Below are positions 45,776 through 54,894 of a stretch of DNA of 64,000 bases, in pieces. The position numbers were made by a program, and so were the translations under genes. Position 1 is the first letter of the stretch, and the number at the start of each line of letters is the position of its first letter. Source of the DNA: Pseudomonas protegens. Its GTDB lineage: Bacteria > Pseudomonadota > Gammaproteobacteria > Pseudomonadales > Pseudomonadaceae. The stretch spans positions 1,116,001-1,180,000 of the forward strand of contig NZ_CP060201.1 of assembly GCF_013407925.2 (NCBI RefSeq), read 5' to 3'. The notes under the pieces are model-generated. The model searched no databases and was not told the DNA's origin. It saw only the letters and a list, made by a program, of their open reading frames with translations.

Positions 45776-46966
45776 ATGTCCGACGCCACCCCCGCGCAAT
45801 TACGCCCCCTGGCGGACACTTCGCCCTCAGCCATCGTGGCCGGTTTCATCGCCATGATGACCGGCTACACCAGTTCCCTGGTGTTGATGTTCCAGGCCGG
45901 ACAAGCCGCCGGCCTGACCAGCGGTCAGATTTCTTCGTGGATCTGGGCCATCTCCATTGGCATGGCGATCTGCAGCATCGGCCTGTCACTGCGCTATCGC
46001 ACCCCAATCACCATCGCCTGGTCGACACCGGGCGCCGCCTTGCTGATCACCAGCCTGTCTGGCGTCACCTACGGCGAAGCCATCGGCGCCTACATCACCT
46101 GCGCCGTGCTGGTCACCCTGTGCGGGCTCACCGGCAGCTTCGAACGCCTGGTGAAAAAGATCCCCGCCTCCCTGGCGGCCGCGCTGCTGGCGGGAATCCT
46201 GTTCAAGATCGGCAGCGAGATCTTCGTCGCCGCCCAGCATCGCACCGGGTTGGTCCTGGGCATGTTCTTCACCTACCTGGTGGTCAAGCGCCTGTCGCCA
46301 CGCTACGCGGTACTGGCGGCGCTGCTGATCGGCACGGCCTTGTCGGGCGCCATGGGCTTGCTGGACTTCAGCGGCTTTCACCTGGAGGTGGCGACCCCGG
46401 TCTGGACCACGCCGCACTTCTCCCTGGCCGCCACCATCAGCATCGGCATCCCACTGTTCGTGGTGGCCATGACTTCGCAGAACATGCCCGGCATCGCCGT
46501 GCTGCGGGCCGACGGCTATCAGGTTCCGGCCTCGCCGCTGATCACCGCCACCGGTTTTGCCTCGCTGCTACTGGCACCATTCGGCTCCCACGGCATCAAC
46601 CTGGCGGCCATCAGCGCCGCGATCTGCACCGGGCCCCATGCCCATGAAGATCACGCCAAGCGTTACACCGCGGCAGTGTGGTGCGGGATCTTCTACGGCA
46701 TTGCCGGGGTCTTTGGCGCCACCCTGGCCGCGCTGTTCGCGGCCCTGCCCAAGGAGCTGGTGCTGTCCATCGCCGCCCTGGCGCTGTTCGGCTCGATCAT
46801 CAACGGCTTGAGCATTGCCATGAGTGAAGTGAAGGAGCGCGAAGCTGCGTTGATCACCTTCATGGTCACGGCGTCGGGGCTGACGCTATTCTCCATTGGC
46901 TCGGCGTTCTGGGGAATCGTCGCGGGAGTGGTGACCTTGATGATTCTGAATTGGCGCAGTGCCTGA
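45776..46966 (+). CDS. BenE-family (benzoate/H+ symporter type) permease
   Basis: This is a polytopic inner-membrane transporter of 396 residues and about 11-12 helices. ATG 45776 is preceded by AAGGAATAG; codons before it are not family-like. It shows the BenE block PITIAWSTPGAALL (about 82-95) and a second-half motif FGSHGINLAAISAAICTGP (about 264-282). BenE is named for benzoate uptake, yet no benzoate genes are here, and the fold is related to nucleobase transporters. Beside xdhABC-guaD and a divergent GntR gene it may import a purine; this is a hypothesis. Confidence 0.85.
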   Translation: MSDATPAQLRPLADTSPSAIVAGFIAMMTGYTSSLVLMFQAGQAAGLTSGQISSWIWAISIGMAICSIGLSLRYRTPITIAWSTPGAALLITSLSGVTYGEAIGAYITCAVLVTLCGLTGSFERLVKKIPASLAAALLAGILFKIGSEIFVAAQHRTGLVLGMFFTYLVVKRLSPRYAVLAALLIGTALSGAMGLLDFSGFHLEVATPVWTTPHFSLAATISIGIPLFVVAMTSQNMPGIAVLRADGYQVPASPLITATGFASLLLAPFGSHGINLAAISAAICTGPHAHEDHAKRYTAAVWCGIFYGIAGVFGATLAALFAALPKELVLSIAALALFGSIINGLSIAMSEVKEREAALITFMVTASGLTLFSIGSAFWGIVAGVVTLMILNWRSA

Positions 46967-46968
46967 AG

Positions 46969-46991
46969 GGCTTCGCCGGCCAGCCGGCGAA
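46969..46991. repeat. REP-like palindrome after the BenE-type gene
   Basis: TTCGCCGGCCAGCCGGCGAA at 46972-46991 is an inverted repeat resembling the GCCGGCAAGCCGGC REP type but with CC/GG at the centre; it lies a few bases past the stop codon and could also help end transcription. Confidence 0.55.
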
Positions 46992-47080
46992 TAGCGCCCA
47001 CGACAAACCCCGGGGCTGGCCCGTGGCAGAGGCAAGAAACACAAGGGAAATTCGACAGGCCGCCCAAGCAGGGCAGCAAC

Positions 47081-47110
47081 GCATGAGCGGCCCGGACGGG
47101 CCGCTCATGC
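47081..47110. terminator. Hairpin between the BenE-type gene and yggL
   Basis: A perfect 13-base stem, GCATGAGCGGCCC with GGGCCGCTCATGC, closes on a 4-base loop, 6 bases beyond the yggL stop on the minus strand. It can serve both convergent genes. Confidence 0.7.
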
Positions 47111-47116
47111 ATGACA

Positions 47117-47461
47117 TCACGCGACTGGGTTGATCGCGTTGTCCGGGTACCAGACGTCCAGCAGCGGGCTGACTTCAACGTTGGTCAGCTCGGTGCGTGC
47201 CTTGAGCCAGGCTTCAACCTTGGCACGCTGCTCTTCGCTCACGGAACCGCGCTTGCTCAGGCAAACCAGACCGAAGTCATCGCCGCCTACATAGCCCAGG
47301 CCGTTGGCTTCCATCGCTTCTTTGAGGAATGCGTCGAGGAAAGCGTCAATAGCTTCGTCAGCCAGATCTTCTTTGAAATCCAGGTTCAGCTCAAAACCCA
47401 GCTCCTGAAATTCATCTACGCAGAGTTTTTTGCGCAGACGGCGGGAACGGTTAGTGGCCAT
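47117..47461 (-). CDS. yggL: YggL family 50S ribosome-binding protein
   Basis: This is a small protein of the YggL (DUF469) family, reported to bind the 50S ribosomal subunit. ATG 47461 with GAGGA upstream gives 114 residues; a basic N-terminus (MATNRSRRLRKKLCVDEFQELGF) is followed by a compact alpha/beta domain with GLGYVGGDDFGLVCL. It lies alone between a hairpin and the divergent dacB gene. Confidence 0.92.
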   Translation of the reverse strand: MATNRSRRLRKKLCVDEFQELGFELNLDFKEDLADEAIDAFLDAFLKEAMEANGLGYVGGDDFGLVCLSKRGSVSEEQRAKVEAWLKARTELTNVEVSPLLDVWYPDNAINPVA

Positions 47462-47695
47462 GGAACAATCCTCATAAGTAATAACGGGCGGCACTTTACC
47501 AGTTTAGGCAAGCGATTGCCTGACTCTATGAGGACGCGGTCGTACCATTGGTAAAAAAAATACCGCCCCGGCGGCCCGTGGCACGGCACAAGCCGCTATA
47601 CCTTGGGGCATAATGCCGACACTTTCATGACCACTGAGGGATTTTATCTGCATGCCCTCGTCTTTTTTCCCCTCGACTGCAGGGTTCCATTTCAT

Positions 47696-49156
47696 ATGAT
47701 CAAATCGTTGCGTCCTCTTCTGCTGGCCAGTGTTTTCCTCCCCCTGGCCTTCCCTGCTTCCGCGGCCCCGGTCAATACCACCCTGACACCCAAGGTCCAA
47801 CAAGCCCTCAAAGCCAGCAAACTGCCGGACAACGCCCTGTCGCTGGTGATGATTCCCCTGAACGGCCCGGGCACCCCGACGATTTTCAACGCCGATGTAT
47901 CCGTCAACCCGGCCTCCACCATGAAGCTGGTCACCACCTACGCGGCCCTGGAAATGCTCGGCCCGACCCACCAGTGGAAGACCGAGTTCTACACCGACGG
48001 CACCCTCAGTGGCGGCATCCTCAATGGCAACCTGTACCTCAAGGGCGGCGGCGACCCCAAGCTGAACATGGAAAAGCTCTGGCTGCTGATGCGTGACCTG
48101 CGAGCCAATGGCGTGCAGCAAGTCACCGGCGACCTGGTGCTGGATCGCAACTACTTCGTGCAACCGCAACTGCCGGAATTCAACGACGACGGCAACGACG
48201 AGAACAAACCGTTCCTGGTCAAGCCCGATGCGCTGATGGTCAACCTCAAGGCCCTGCGTTTCGTCGCTCGCAACGATTCCGGGCGCGTGCTGGTGTCGGT
48301 GGAACCGCCGATCGCCAAGATCCGCATCGACAATCAGGTCAAGGCGGTCAACACCAAGCAGTGCACCGGCGATGTGCGCTACAACCCGGTGCCCCAGGCC
48401 GACGGCAGCGTGCTCGTCACTGTGGGTGGCCAGCTGGGTGACGGCTGCAGCTCCCAGACTTACCTGTCGCTGCTGGACCACGCCACCTACACCGCCGGCG
48501 CGGTGCGGGCGATCTGGAGCGAACTGGGCGGCAGCATCCAGGGCCAGGATCGCCTGGCGGCAGTGCCCAAGGACGCCAAGGTCCTGGCCCGGGCCTTCTC
48601 TCCGGACCTGGCGGAAATCATCCGCGACATCAACAAATACAGTAACAACACCATGGCCCAGCAGTTGTTCCTGAGCCTGGGAGCCAAGTACCGCAATGAA
48701 GCCGATGGTGATGACGCCAAGGCCGCCCAGCGCGTGGTGCGCCAGTGGCTGGCGAAGAAAGGCATCACCGCGCCGCACCTGGTGATGGAGAACGGCTCTG
48801 GCCTGTCCCGCGCCGAACGGGTCAGCGCCCGGGAAATGGCCGGCCTGCTGCAAGCCGCGTGGAAGAGCCCCTACGCCGCCGAGTTCATCAGTTCGATGCC
48901 GATTGCCGGCATGGACGGCACCATGCGCAAGCGCCTCAAGCGCACCGCCATGTCCGGTGAAGCCCACATCAAGACCGGCACCCTGAACACCGTCCGCGCC
49001 ATCGCCGGCTACAGCCGCGATGACAACGGCAACACCTGGGCAGTGGTCGCCATCCTCAACGATCCACGGCCGTTCGGTGCCTCTTCGGTGCTGGATCAGG
49101 TGCTACTGGATCTGTATCGCCAGCCCAAACTGGCCAGCAGCGCTTCGCCGCTGTAA
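47696..49156 (+). CDS. dacB: D-alanyl-D-alanine carboxypeptidase/endopeptidase (PBP4, DacB)
   Basis: This is a periplasmic class C penicillin-binding protein that trims or cleaves peptidoglycan cross-links. From ATG 47696 it has 486 residues with a signal peptide ending near PASAA (24). The catalytic motifs are SxxK with S74 and K77 (STMK), SNN at 316-318 and KTG at 426-428. The large insert between the first two motifs is typical of PBP4. A longer frame from 47603 is rejected because the signal peptide starts at 47696. In Pseudomonas, loss of PBP4 can induce AmpC. Confidence 0.95.
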   Translation: MIKSLRPLLLASVFLPLAFPASAAPVNTTLTPKVQQALKASKLPDNALSLVMIPLNGPGTPTIFNADVSVNPASTMKLVTTYAALEMLGPTHQWKTEFYTDGTLSGGILNGNLYLKGGGDPKLNMEKLWLLMRDLRANGVQQVTGDLVLDRNYFVQPQLPEFNDDGNDENKPFLVKPDALMVNLKALRFVARNDSGRVLVSVEPPIAKIRIDNQVKAVNTKQCTGDVRYNPVPQADGSVLVTVGGQLGDGCSSQTYLSLLDHATYTAGAVRAIWSELGGSIQGQDRLAAVPKDAKVLARAFSPDLAEIIRDINKYSNNTMAQQLFLSLGAKYRNEADGDDAKAAQRVVRQWLAKKGITAPHLVMENGSGLSRAERVSAREMAGLLQAAWKSPYAAEFISSMPIAGMDGTMRKRLKRTAMSGEAHIKTGTLNTVRAIAGYSRDDNGNTWAVVAILNDPRPFGASSVLDQVLLDLYRQPKLASSASPL

Positions 49157-49169
49157 CGCCCCTGGCCCT

Positions 49170-49196
49170 ACGGCGGCGGATGCCCTGCGCCGCCGT
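49170..49196. terminator. Bidirectional hairpin between dacB and the cyclase gene
   Basis: ACGGCGGCG pairs perfectly with CGCCGCCGT across a 9-base loop, between the two convergent stop codons. There is no T-run. Confidence 0.5.
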
Positions 49197-49202
49197 CGCC
49201 GT

Positions 49203-51602
49203 TCAGGGAAACTCGGCCTGGACCCGATCGCGACCGGCCTGCTTGGCGGCATAGACCCCGGAGTCGGCCCGCAGCAGCAGGCCATCCGCCCCCTCGCCCT
49301 CGCGCCAGCTGGCGATACCGAAACTGGCGGTGACCCTGCCCACCGGCGCGATGGGCGAACTGCGCAAGCCTTGCCACAGCTCCTGGGCCAGGATCAGCGC
49401 CTGTTCAGCACTGGTGTCCGGACACAGGACCATGAACTCCTCACCTCCCAGACGGCAGAACACATCGGTGCGTCGCAGGCGCCGGCCAATGCGCTCGCAC
49501 AGCCCGCGCAGCACCTGGTCCCCCACGCCGTGACCGTGCTGGTCGTTGATCCGCTTGAAATGGTCGACATCCAGCATGATCACCGCCATTTGGCCTCCGC
49601 CGCGCTCCAGGCGCTGCATTTCGCTCTGCAACTGCTCCTGGAAATAGCGCCGGTTGTGGATCCCGGTCAGCGAGTCGGTGACCGACAAGGCCCGCAGTTC
49701 TTCCTCGACCCGCTTGAGATCGGAGATGTCCGAGATATAGCCGTGCCATAGAACACCGCCGCCACTCAGGCTTTCCGGGGTCGCCGCCCCACGCATCCAG
49801 CGCAACCCGCGTTGCGGCAGGCAGACCCGGTATTCCTCGCGCCATGGACTCAATTGCTGTGCGGAAATGCGGATCGACTCGCGTACCCGCTGCACGTCCT
49901 CGGGATGGATGCGCTCGAACACCGCCCCGGCATCCTCCTGCAGCAACTGCGGCTCGATCTCGTAGATCTCGCGAATGCCATCGCTGGCGTAGGTAAAGCT
50001 GGCATGGCCATCGGCGTCCAGCTTGAACTGGTAGATGCCACCGGGAACATGGGCACTGAGCCTGTTCAACAAGCGGTCCCTGGCCGCCAGGGCTTCATAC
50101 ACCCGCTTGCGCTCGGTGATGTCGATGCAAATGGCCAGGTGGCCGATCCACAGCCCCTGATCGTCCAGCACCGGGGTGGCCAGCATGTTCACTTGCAGGT
50201 GGCTGCCGTCGCGTCGTACCAGGGTCCATTCCCGGGCCTCATGCCCACCGGCCATGCCCTCTTCCACCAGCATCGCCTGGGACACCTCGATGGGCTTGCC
50301 ATAGCGCTGACTGAGGCTGTGGGCCCAACTTTCCAGCTCCTGGGGCAGGTGCAGGCTTTCCAGGGTCAGGTGGCCCACCGCTTCGCTGCTGCGGTAACCC
50401 AGCATTTGCTCGGCGCCGGCGTTGAAGGTGCTGATGACCCCGCGCAAGTCGGTGGCGATGATCGCCACCTGGGTCGCGGCATTGAGCACGCTGCGCAACT
50501 GGCTGTGGGTCCCGCGCAGTTCCTGCTCGCGACTGCGCAGCTCACGGGTGCGCTGTTCGACCAGGGCCAGGGCCCGTTGCCGCTGACTCACCAGCACGTA
50601 GAGCAAGGCGCTGAGCAGCAGGCTGAGCAAGCTGCCGAGGATCACCAGGCTGGTCAATGAAGAATGATTGGCATGCAGGAACGCCGCGCTGGGGCGGATT
50701 TGCACTTGATAATCCCGGTCCGCCAGACGCAGCAAACGGCTGGCGCTCAGGTGACTGGTGACCGGCGGGTTGCTCGATTCATACAGCACTTCATGCTGGC
50801 CCTCGACGGACAGATCGAGAATCCGCACCGACAGGTTGTCGCTGGCCGCGGTCGGCAAGCCGTCCGCCACCAGTTGTCGCAGACTGATCACCGCCAGCAC
50901 ATAGCCATAAGGCCTGGCCTCTGGCGAAGAACCATCCTGGGGGCGCCTGACCGGCGCCGCCAGCAGCACCCCGCGAGCATAACCCGGGTCTACCGCCACC
51001 AGATTCATGGGCGGCGAAACCGCCAGGCCGTTGAGTGCCCGGGCACGCTCCAGCGTGGCCCGACGCAGCGGCTGGGCCAGCAGGTCATACCCCAGGGGCG
51101 AGCCCAACGGGCTCTGGGTCTGGCTGTAGAGCACCGGCGCGTAGTCATCCTGGTCAGCGGCCGGCTCCATCTGCCCCGCCGCGTTCAACTGCACGATGGC
51201 GAAACCGGGCTGTCCCTCACGGCGCACCGCCTGCTCGAAGGCCGCCCGCTGGGCACGACTGATCAGCGGCGCAAAGGCATAGGCCTGGGTACGACGCAAC
51301 AGCGGCTTGGCGTAACCCTCGAAGTCGTGGCGAGTCACATGATCGGAATTGACAAAGAAACGCCGCAAGCCGTCCAGGCGTTGCTCCTGGTCTTGAAAGC
51401 GCTCTTCGATGCGGCTGTAGCGTTCGCTGGCCAGCAATTGAAAGCGCTGGCGCAACTGCTGCTGGTTCAGGTTGTAGGTGGACCAGGCCAAGAGTCCGGT
51501 GAGAATGCTGCCCGCGAGCAACACCAGCACCGCCACCAGCCAGGCCGAAACCTCTTCACTAATGAAACCCAGGATTTTCGGGCGTACCACATGCAACGGC
51601 AT
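49203..51602 (-). CDS. CHASE-PAS-GGDEF diguanylate cyclase
   Basis: This is a membrane-bound enzyme making c-di-GMP, 799 residues. Two membrane helices (about 22-44 and 315-338) enclose a periplasmic CHASE sensor domain (about 75-290). A short coiled segment, two PAS/PAC regions (about 368-500 and 510-635) and a GGDEF domain follow. The active-site motif GGEEF starts at 719 and an intact RxxD inhibitory site (R710-D713) stands five residues before it, so product inhibition is expected. CHASE domains sense small extracellular molecules; the ligand is unknown. It appears monocistronic. Confidence 0.93.
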   Translation of the reverse strand: MPLHVVRPKILGFISEEVSAWLVAVLVLLAGSILTGLLAWSTYNLNQQQLRQRFQLLASERYSRIEERFQDQEQRLDGLRRFFVNSDHVTRHDFEGYAKPLLRRTQAYAFAPLISRAQRAAFEQAVRREGQPGFAIVQLNAAGQMEPAADQDDYAPVLYSQTQSPLGSPLGYDLLAQPLRRATLERARALNGLAVSPPMNLVAVDPGYARGVLLAAPVRRPQDGSSPEARPYGYVLAVISLRQLVADGLPTAASDNLSVRILDLSVEGQHEVLYESSNPPVTSHLSASRLLRLADRDYQVQIRPSAAFLHANHSSLTSLVILGSLLSLLLSALLYVLVSQRQRALALVEQRTRELRSREQELRGTHSQLRSVLNAATQVAIIATDLRGVISTFNAGAEQMLGYRSSEAVGHLTLESLHLPQELESWAHSLSQRYGKPIEVSQAMLVEEGMAGGHEAREWTLVRRDGSHLQVNMLATPVLDDQGLWIGHLAICIDITERKRVYEALAARDRLLNRLSAHVPGGIYQFKLDADGHASFTYASDGIREIYEIEPQLLQEDAGAVFERIHPEDVQRVRESIRISAQQLSPWREEYRVCLPQRGLRWMRGAATPESLSGGGVLWHGYISDISDLKRVEEELRALSVTDSLTGIHNRRYFQEQLQSEMQRLERGGGQMAVIMLDVDHFKRINDQHGHGVGDQVLRGLCERIGRRLRRTDVFCRLGGEEFMVLCPDTSAEQALILAQELWQGLRSSPIAPVGRVTASFGIASWREGEGADGLLLRADSGVYAAKQAGRDRVQAEFP

Positions 51603-51695
51603 AAGTAGAACTCATCACGCCAGCGAGTTTGGGTGTCATCCGGATCAAGTGAGAGTTATAGCCATTAGCCATTAATTTGACCAGCGCTATACAGG

Positions 51696-51725
51696 CCCCA
51701 AAGCCCGAATAATCGGGCCTTGGGG
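51696..51725 (-). terminator. Terminator after rlmKL
   Basis: CCCCAAAGCCCG pairs with CGGGCCTTGGGG (one mismatched pair) across AATAAT, just after the rlmKL stop on the minus strand. Confidence 0.75.
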
Positions 51726-51738
51726 ACTTATCCGGCCA

Positions 51739-54003
51739 TCAGCGGGCAGTGATTTTCCAGGCCCGGTGAATCTTGCTGTTACGGGCAAAATCCGGGTCGA
51801 TGGTCTTTGCCGTGATCTCTTCGACCTGATAGCGCGTCGCCAGGTTCTCATCCAACTGGAACTTGCGGAAGTTGTTGGAGAAGTACAGCACGCCGCCCGG
51901 AGCCAGGCGCGCCATGGCCAGGTCCAGCAACTGCACCTGGTCGCGCTGCACGTCGAACACCCCCTCCATGCGCTTGGAGTTGGAGAAGGTCGGCGGGTCG
52001 ATGAAGATCAGGTCGAACTCATCGCGGCAACTGTCCAGCCAGGCCATCACGTCGCCCTGCTCCAGACGGTTCTTGTCGGAGAAACCGTTGAGGGAGAAGT
52101 TGCGTCGCGCCCAGTCCAGGTAGGTCTTTGACAGGTCGACACTGGTGGTGCTGCGGGCGCCGCCCTTGGCCGCATGCACGCTGGCGGTGGCGGTGTAGCA
52201 GAACAGGTTGAGGAAGCGCTTGCCGGCGGCCTCTTTCTGAATCCGCATGCGCATCGGCCGGTGATCGAGGAACAGCCCGGTATCCAGGTAGTCGGTAAGG
52301 TTCACCAGCAGCTTGACCCCGCCTTCGCGGACTTCGGTGAACTGGCCCTGGGCACTCTGGCGCTCGTACTGCTTGGTGCCGCTCTGGCGCTCGCGACGCT
52401 TGATCACCACCCGGCTCTTGTCCACGTTCAGCGCCTGGGGAATCGCCGCCAGGGCATCGAACAGACGGGCCTGGGCCTTCTCCGGGTCCACCGACTTGGG
52501 CGCGGCGTACTCCTGCACGTGCACCCAGTCCTGATACAGATCGATGGCCAGGGAGTATTCCGGCATGTCGGCGTCATAGACCCGGTAGCATTCGACGCCT
52601 TCGCGCTTGGCCCACTTGCCCAGCAACTTGAGATTCTTCTGCAGGCGGTTGGCGAACATCTGCCCGCCTTCGCTCAGGCGTGCCTGCTCGACCACCGGGG
52701 CCGGAGCCGGTGCCGGCTTGATCGGATTGCCATTCTTGTTGAACTGGCGCACGGGTGCCTCGTCCGCGGCGGCCTGGGCCTGCTCGCGTTCCACCTGACG
52801 CTGTTCGGCGGTGCGCCGCTCGCCGGTGACGAACTGATCCGGCAGCACCTTGATCAGCAGCAGCTTGCACGGCAAGGCGCCGTTCCAGAACGAGTACTGC
52901 TTGTGGCTGCGGATGCCCATGCGCTTGCCCAGGTCCGGAGCGCCGGTGAACACCGCCGCCTCCCAGTTGAGGCAGGCCTGACGCAGGCGCTCACCAAGGT
53001 TCTGGTAGAGGTACAGCAGGCTGGCTTCATCACCCAGGCGCTCGCCGTAGGGTGGGTTGCAGATCACCAGGCCTTTCTGGTTCTGGTCCGGGCGCGGCTC
53101 GAAGGTGCCGACTTCGCCCTGGTAGATCTTGATCCAATCGCTCAGCCCGGCACGCTCGACGTTGTTGCGGCCCGGCTGGATCAGGCGCGGATCGGCCTCA
53201 TAACCACGGATCCACAGCGGCGGCTTGGCCAGGCCGGCCTGAGCCCGGGCCAGCGCTTCATCATGCAGCTTGCGCCACAGCGCCGGTACGTGGCCGAGCC
53301 AGGCGGTAAAGCCCCACTGCTCGCGCTTGAGGTTGGGCGCGATGTCTGCGGCGATCATCGCCGCTTCCACCAGGAAGGTGCCGACACCGCACATCGGGTC
53401 GGCCAGGGCGCCGCCGTCTGCGGCGATGCGCGGCCAGCCGGCACGGATCAGGATCGCCGCCGCCAGGTTTTCCTTGAGCGGCGCGGCGCCTTGCTGCAGG
53501 CGATAGCCACGCTGGTGCAGGCTGTGGCCGGACAGATCCAGGGAAAGAATGGCTTCGCCGCGATCCAGGCGCAGGTGGATGCGCAGGTCCGGGTTGAGCT
53601 TGTCCACCGAAGGACGCTCGCCGGTCGGGGTACGCAGCTTGTCGACGATGGCGTCCTTGACCTTCAAGGCGCCGAAGTGGGTGTTGTCGATCCCCGAACC
53701 GTGGCCGCTGAATTCCACCGCCAGGGTGCCGTCGGCCAGCATGTGATCCTGCCAGTCGACATCCAGCACGCCGTGGTAGAGGTCCTCGGCATCCTTCATC
53801 GGGAAGCGCTTGAGCACCAGCAGCACCCGATTGGCCAGGCGCGACCACAGGCACAGGCGATAGGCCGTCTCCATGTCGGCCATGCCGCGCACGGCAGAAG
53901 TGTGCTCACGCGCTTGCTCAAGGCCAAGCCCGACGGCTTCCTCGATCAGCAGGCCTTCAAGGCCTTTGGGGCAGGTGAGGAAGAGTTCGTAACGATCCGA
54001 CAT
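51739..54003 (-). CDS. rlmKL: Bifunctional 23S rRNA methyltransferase RlmKL
   Basis: This is a fused enzyme: the N-terminal half (RlmL) makes m2G2445 and the C-terminal half (RlmK) m7G2069 in 23S rRNA (E. coli numbering). The 754-residue product has a THUMP domain (about 45-155) and a first methyltransferase domain with the NPPY motif near 315. After a linker rich in Gln, Ala and Pro (about 400-440) comes a second Rossmann domain with FLNLFCYTATASVHAAKGGA and DPPTFSNSKRM. The fusion is normal for gammaproteobacteria. It is transcribed divergently from rmf. Confidence 0.96.
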   Translation of the reverse strand: MSDRYELFLTCPKGLEGLLIEEAVGLGLEQAREHTSAVRGMADMETAYRLCLWSRLANRVLLVLKRFPMKDAEDLYHGVLDVDWQDHMLADGTLAVEFSGHGSGIDNTHFGALKVKDAIVDKLRTPTGERPSVDKLNPDLRIHLRLDRGEAILSLDLSGHSLHQRGYRLQQGAAPLKENLAAAILIRAGWPRIAADGGALADPMCGVGTFLVEAAMIAADIAPNLKREQWGFTAWLGHVPALWRKLHDEALARAQAGLAKPPLWIRGYEADPRLIQPGRNNVERAGLSDWIKIYQGEVGTFEPRPDQNQKGLVICNPPYGERLGDEASLLYLYQNLGERLRQACLNWEAAVFTGAPDLGKRMGIRSHKQYSFWNGALPCKLLLIKVLPDQFVTGERRTAEQRQVEREQAQAAADEAPVRQFNKNGNPIKPAPAPAPVVEQARLSEGGQMFANRLQKNLKLLGKWAKREGVECYRVYDADMPEYSLAIDLYQDWVHVQEYAAPKSVDPEKAQARLFDALAAIPQALNVDKSRVVIKRRERQSGTKQYERQSAQGQFTEVREGGVKLLVNLTDYLDTGLFLDHRPMRMRIQKEAAGKRFLNLFCYTATASVHAAKGGARSTTSVDLSKTYLDWARRNFSLNGFSDKNRLEQGDVMAWLDSCRDEFDLIFIDPPTFSNSKRMEGVFDVQRDQVQLLDLAMARLAPGGVLYFSNNFRKFQLDENLATRYQVEEITAKTIDPDFARNSKIHRAWKITAR

Positions 54004-54547
54004 GGGAATACCAAGGCCTTTAGCAATAAGTGAACGGGCAACGCATCGCCCGCTCGGTTTTCAGTCAAGCGCTTTTCTTCAAGAGCGCTCGTGTGGCACG
54101 AAACTGTGCCGTCCCACCCCGGCAGGCAGGCTTTCTTGCAGGGCAAAAGAGCTTGGAGGCCGGGACAGATAAAAAGTCAGGGCAACAAAATGACATAAGT
54201 CGACCCTTCGTCGAATAGTAGTTGAGTGCAACCGTTCGACATTCTCACTAAAGCATTAACCCCATCATCTAGTGAGAGGCTGATCACACCGGGCTTTGCC
54301 TGACAAACAGGATACAAAACCACCCCGGCTTATGGCCTGGACAGCAATATCGTTACGTCCTTATGACAAAACGATCATTCACTTGCTGTGACCTATTGGT
54401 TAGAACTCACCACAGGTTGGCGCCGCAACGGCGTCAACATCAAGGCTCGCCACGCCGGCAGCGAGCACCAACGGCAGAGACATTCTGCCCGACCTCAGAA
54501 GAAGGTCGACGGGACATAAAGCAGTCAACAAGTGAGGGAAACACCCT
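54004..54547. other. Long intergenic region between rlmKL and rmf
   Basis: These 544 bases contain two short frames (54030-54218 and 54363-54551) without ribosome binding sites or family features, which I do not call. An inverted repeat TCTCACTA/TAGTGAGA (54243-54250 with 54270-54277) and an AGCGCT...AGCGCT repeat near 54070 are present. The rmf promoter and probably a long 5' leader lie here. Confidence 0.5.
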
Positions 54548-54763
54548 ATGAGAAGACTAAAGCGTGATCCGTTGGAAAGAGCGTTTTTACGCGGATATCA
54601 GTATGGCGTTAATGGCAAATCCCGTGAGCTTTGCCCATTTACTCTACCGTCGGTACGCCAAGCCTGGATCAACGGCTGGCGCGAAGGACGCGGCGACAAC
54701 TGGGACGGTATGACAGGCACTGCGGGCATCCACAGACTCAACGAACTTCGCGCTGTCGGCTGA
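54548..54763 (+). CDS. rmf: Ribosome modulation factor RMF
   Basis: RMF is a small basic protein that pairs 70S ribosomes into inactive 100S dimers in stationary phase. The 71-residue product matches the family throughout: MRRLKRDPLERAFLRGYQYG, GKSRELCPF and RQAWINGWREGRGDNWDG. GAGGGA stands 11 bases before the start. The gene has its own terminator and a long upstream region, in keeping with strong growth-phase control. Confidence 0.97.
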   Translation: MRRLKRDPLERAFLRGYQYGVNGKSRELCPFTLPSVRQAWINGWREGRGDNWDGMTGTAGIHRLNELRAVG

Positions 54764-54847
54764 TCAGGGCACATTCCGACACCTACAACTTGAATAGATG
54801 ACGACTTAACCACGCACGCCCCATCCGGGCGGCGGGCTTCGGCCCAG

Positions 54848-54872
54848 GGGCTCCTTCGAGGAGCCCTTTTTT
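54848..54872 (+). terminator. Rho-independent terminator after rmf
   Basis: GGGCTCC-TTCGA-GGAGCCC followed by TTTTTT, 84 bases past the rmf stop and 22 bases before the convergent pyrD stop. Confidence 0.9.
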
Positions 54873-54894
54873 ATGACTGCGCTGGCGCCCGTTC

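Noticed and set aside
54363..54551. Short plus-strand frame just before rmf (62 codons)
   Set aside because: No ribosome binding site, no recognisable family, and it overlaps the rmf start; more likely leader sequence.
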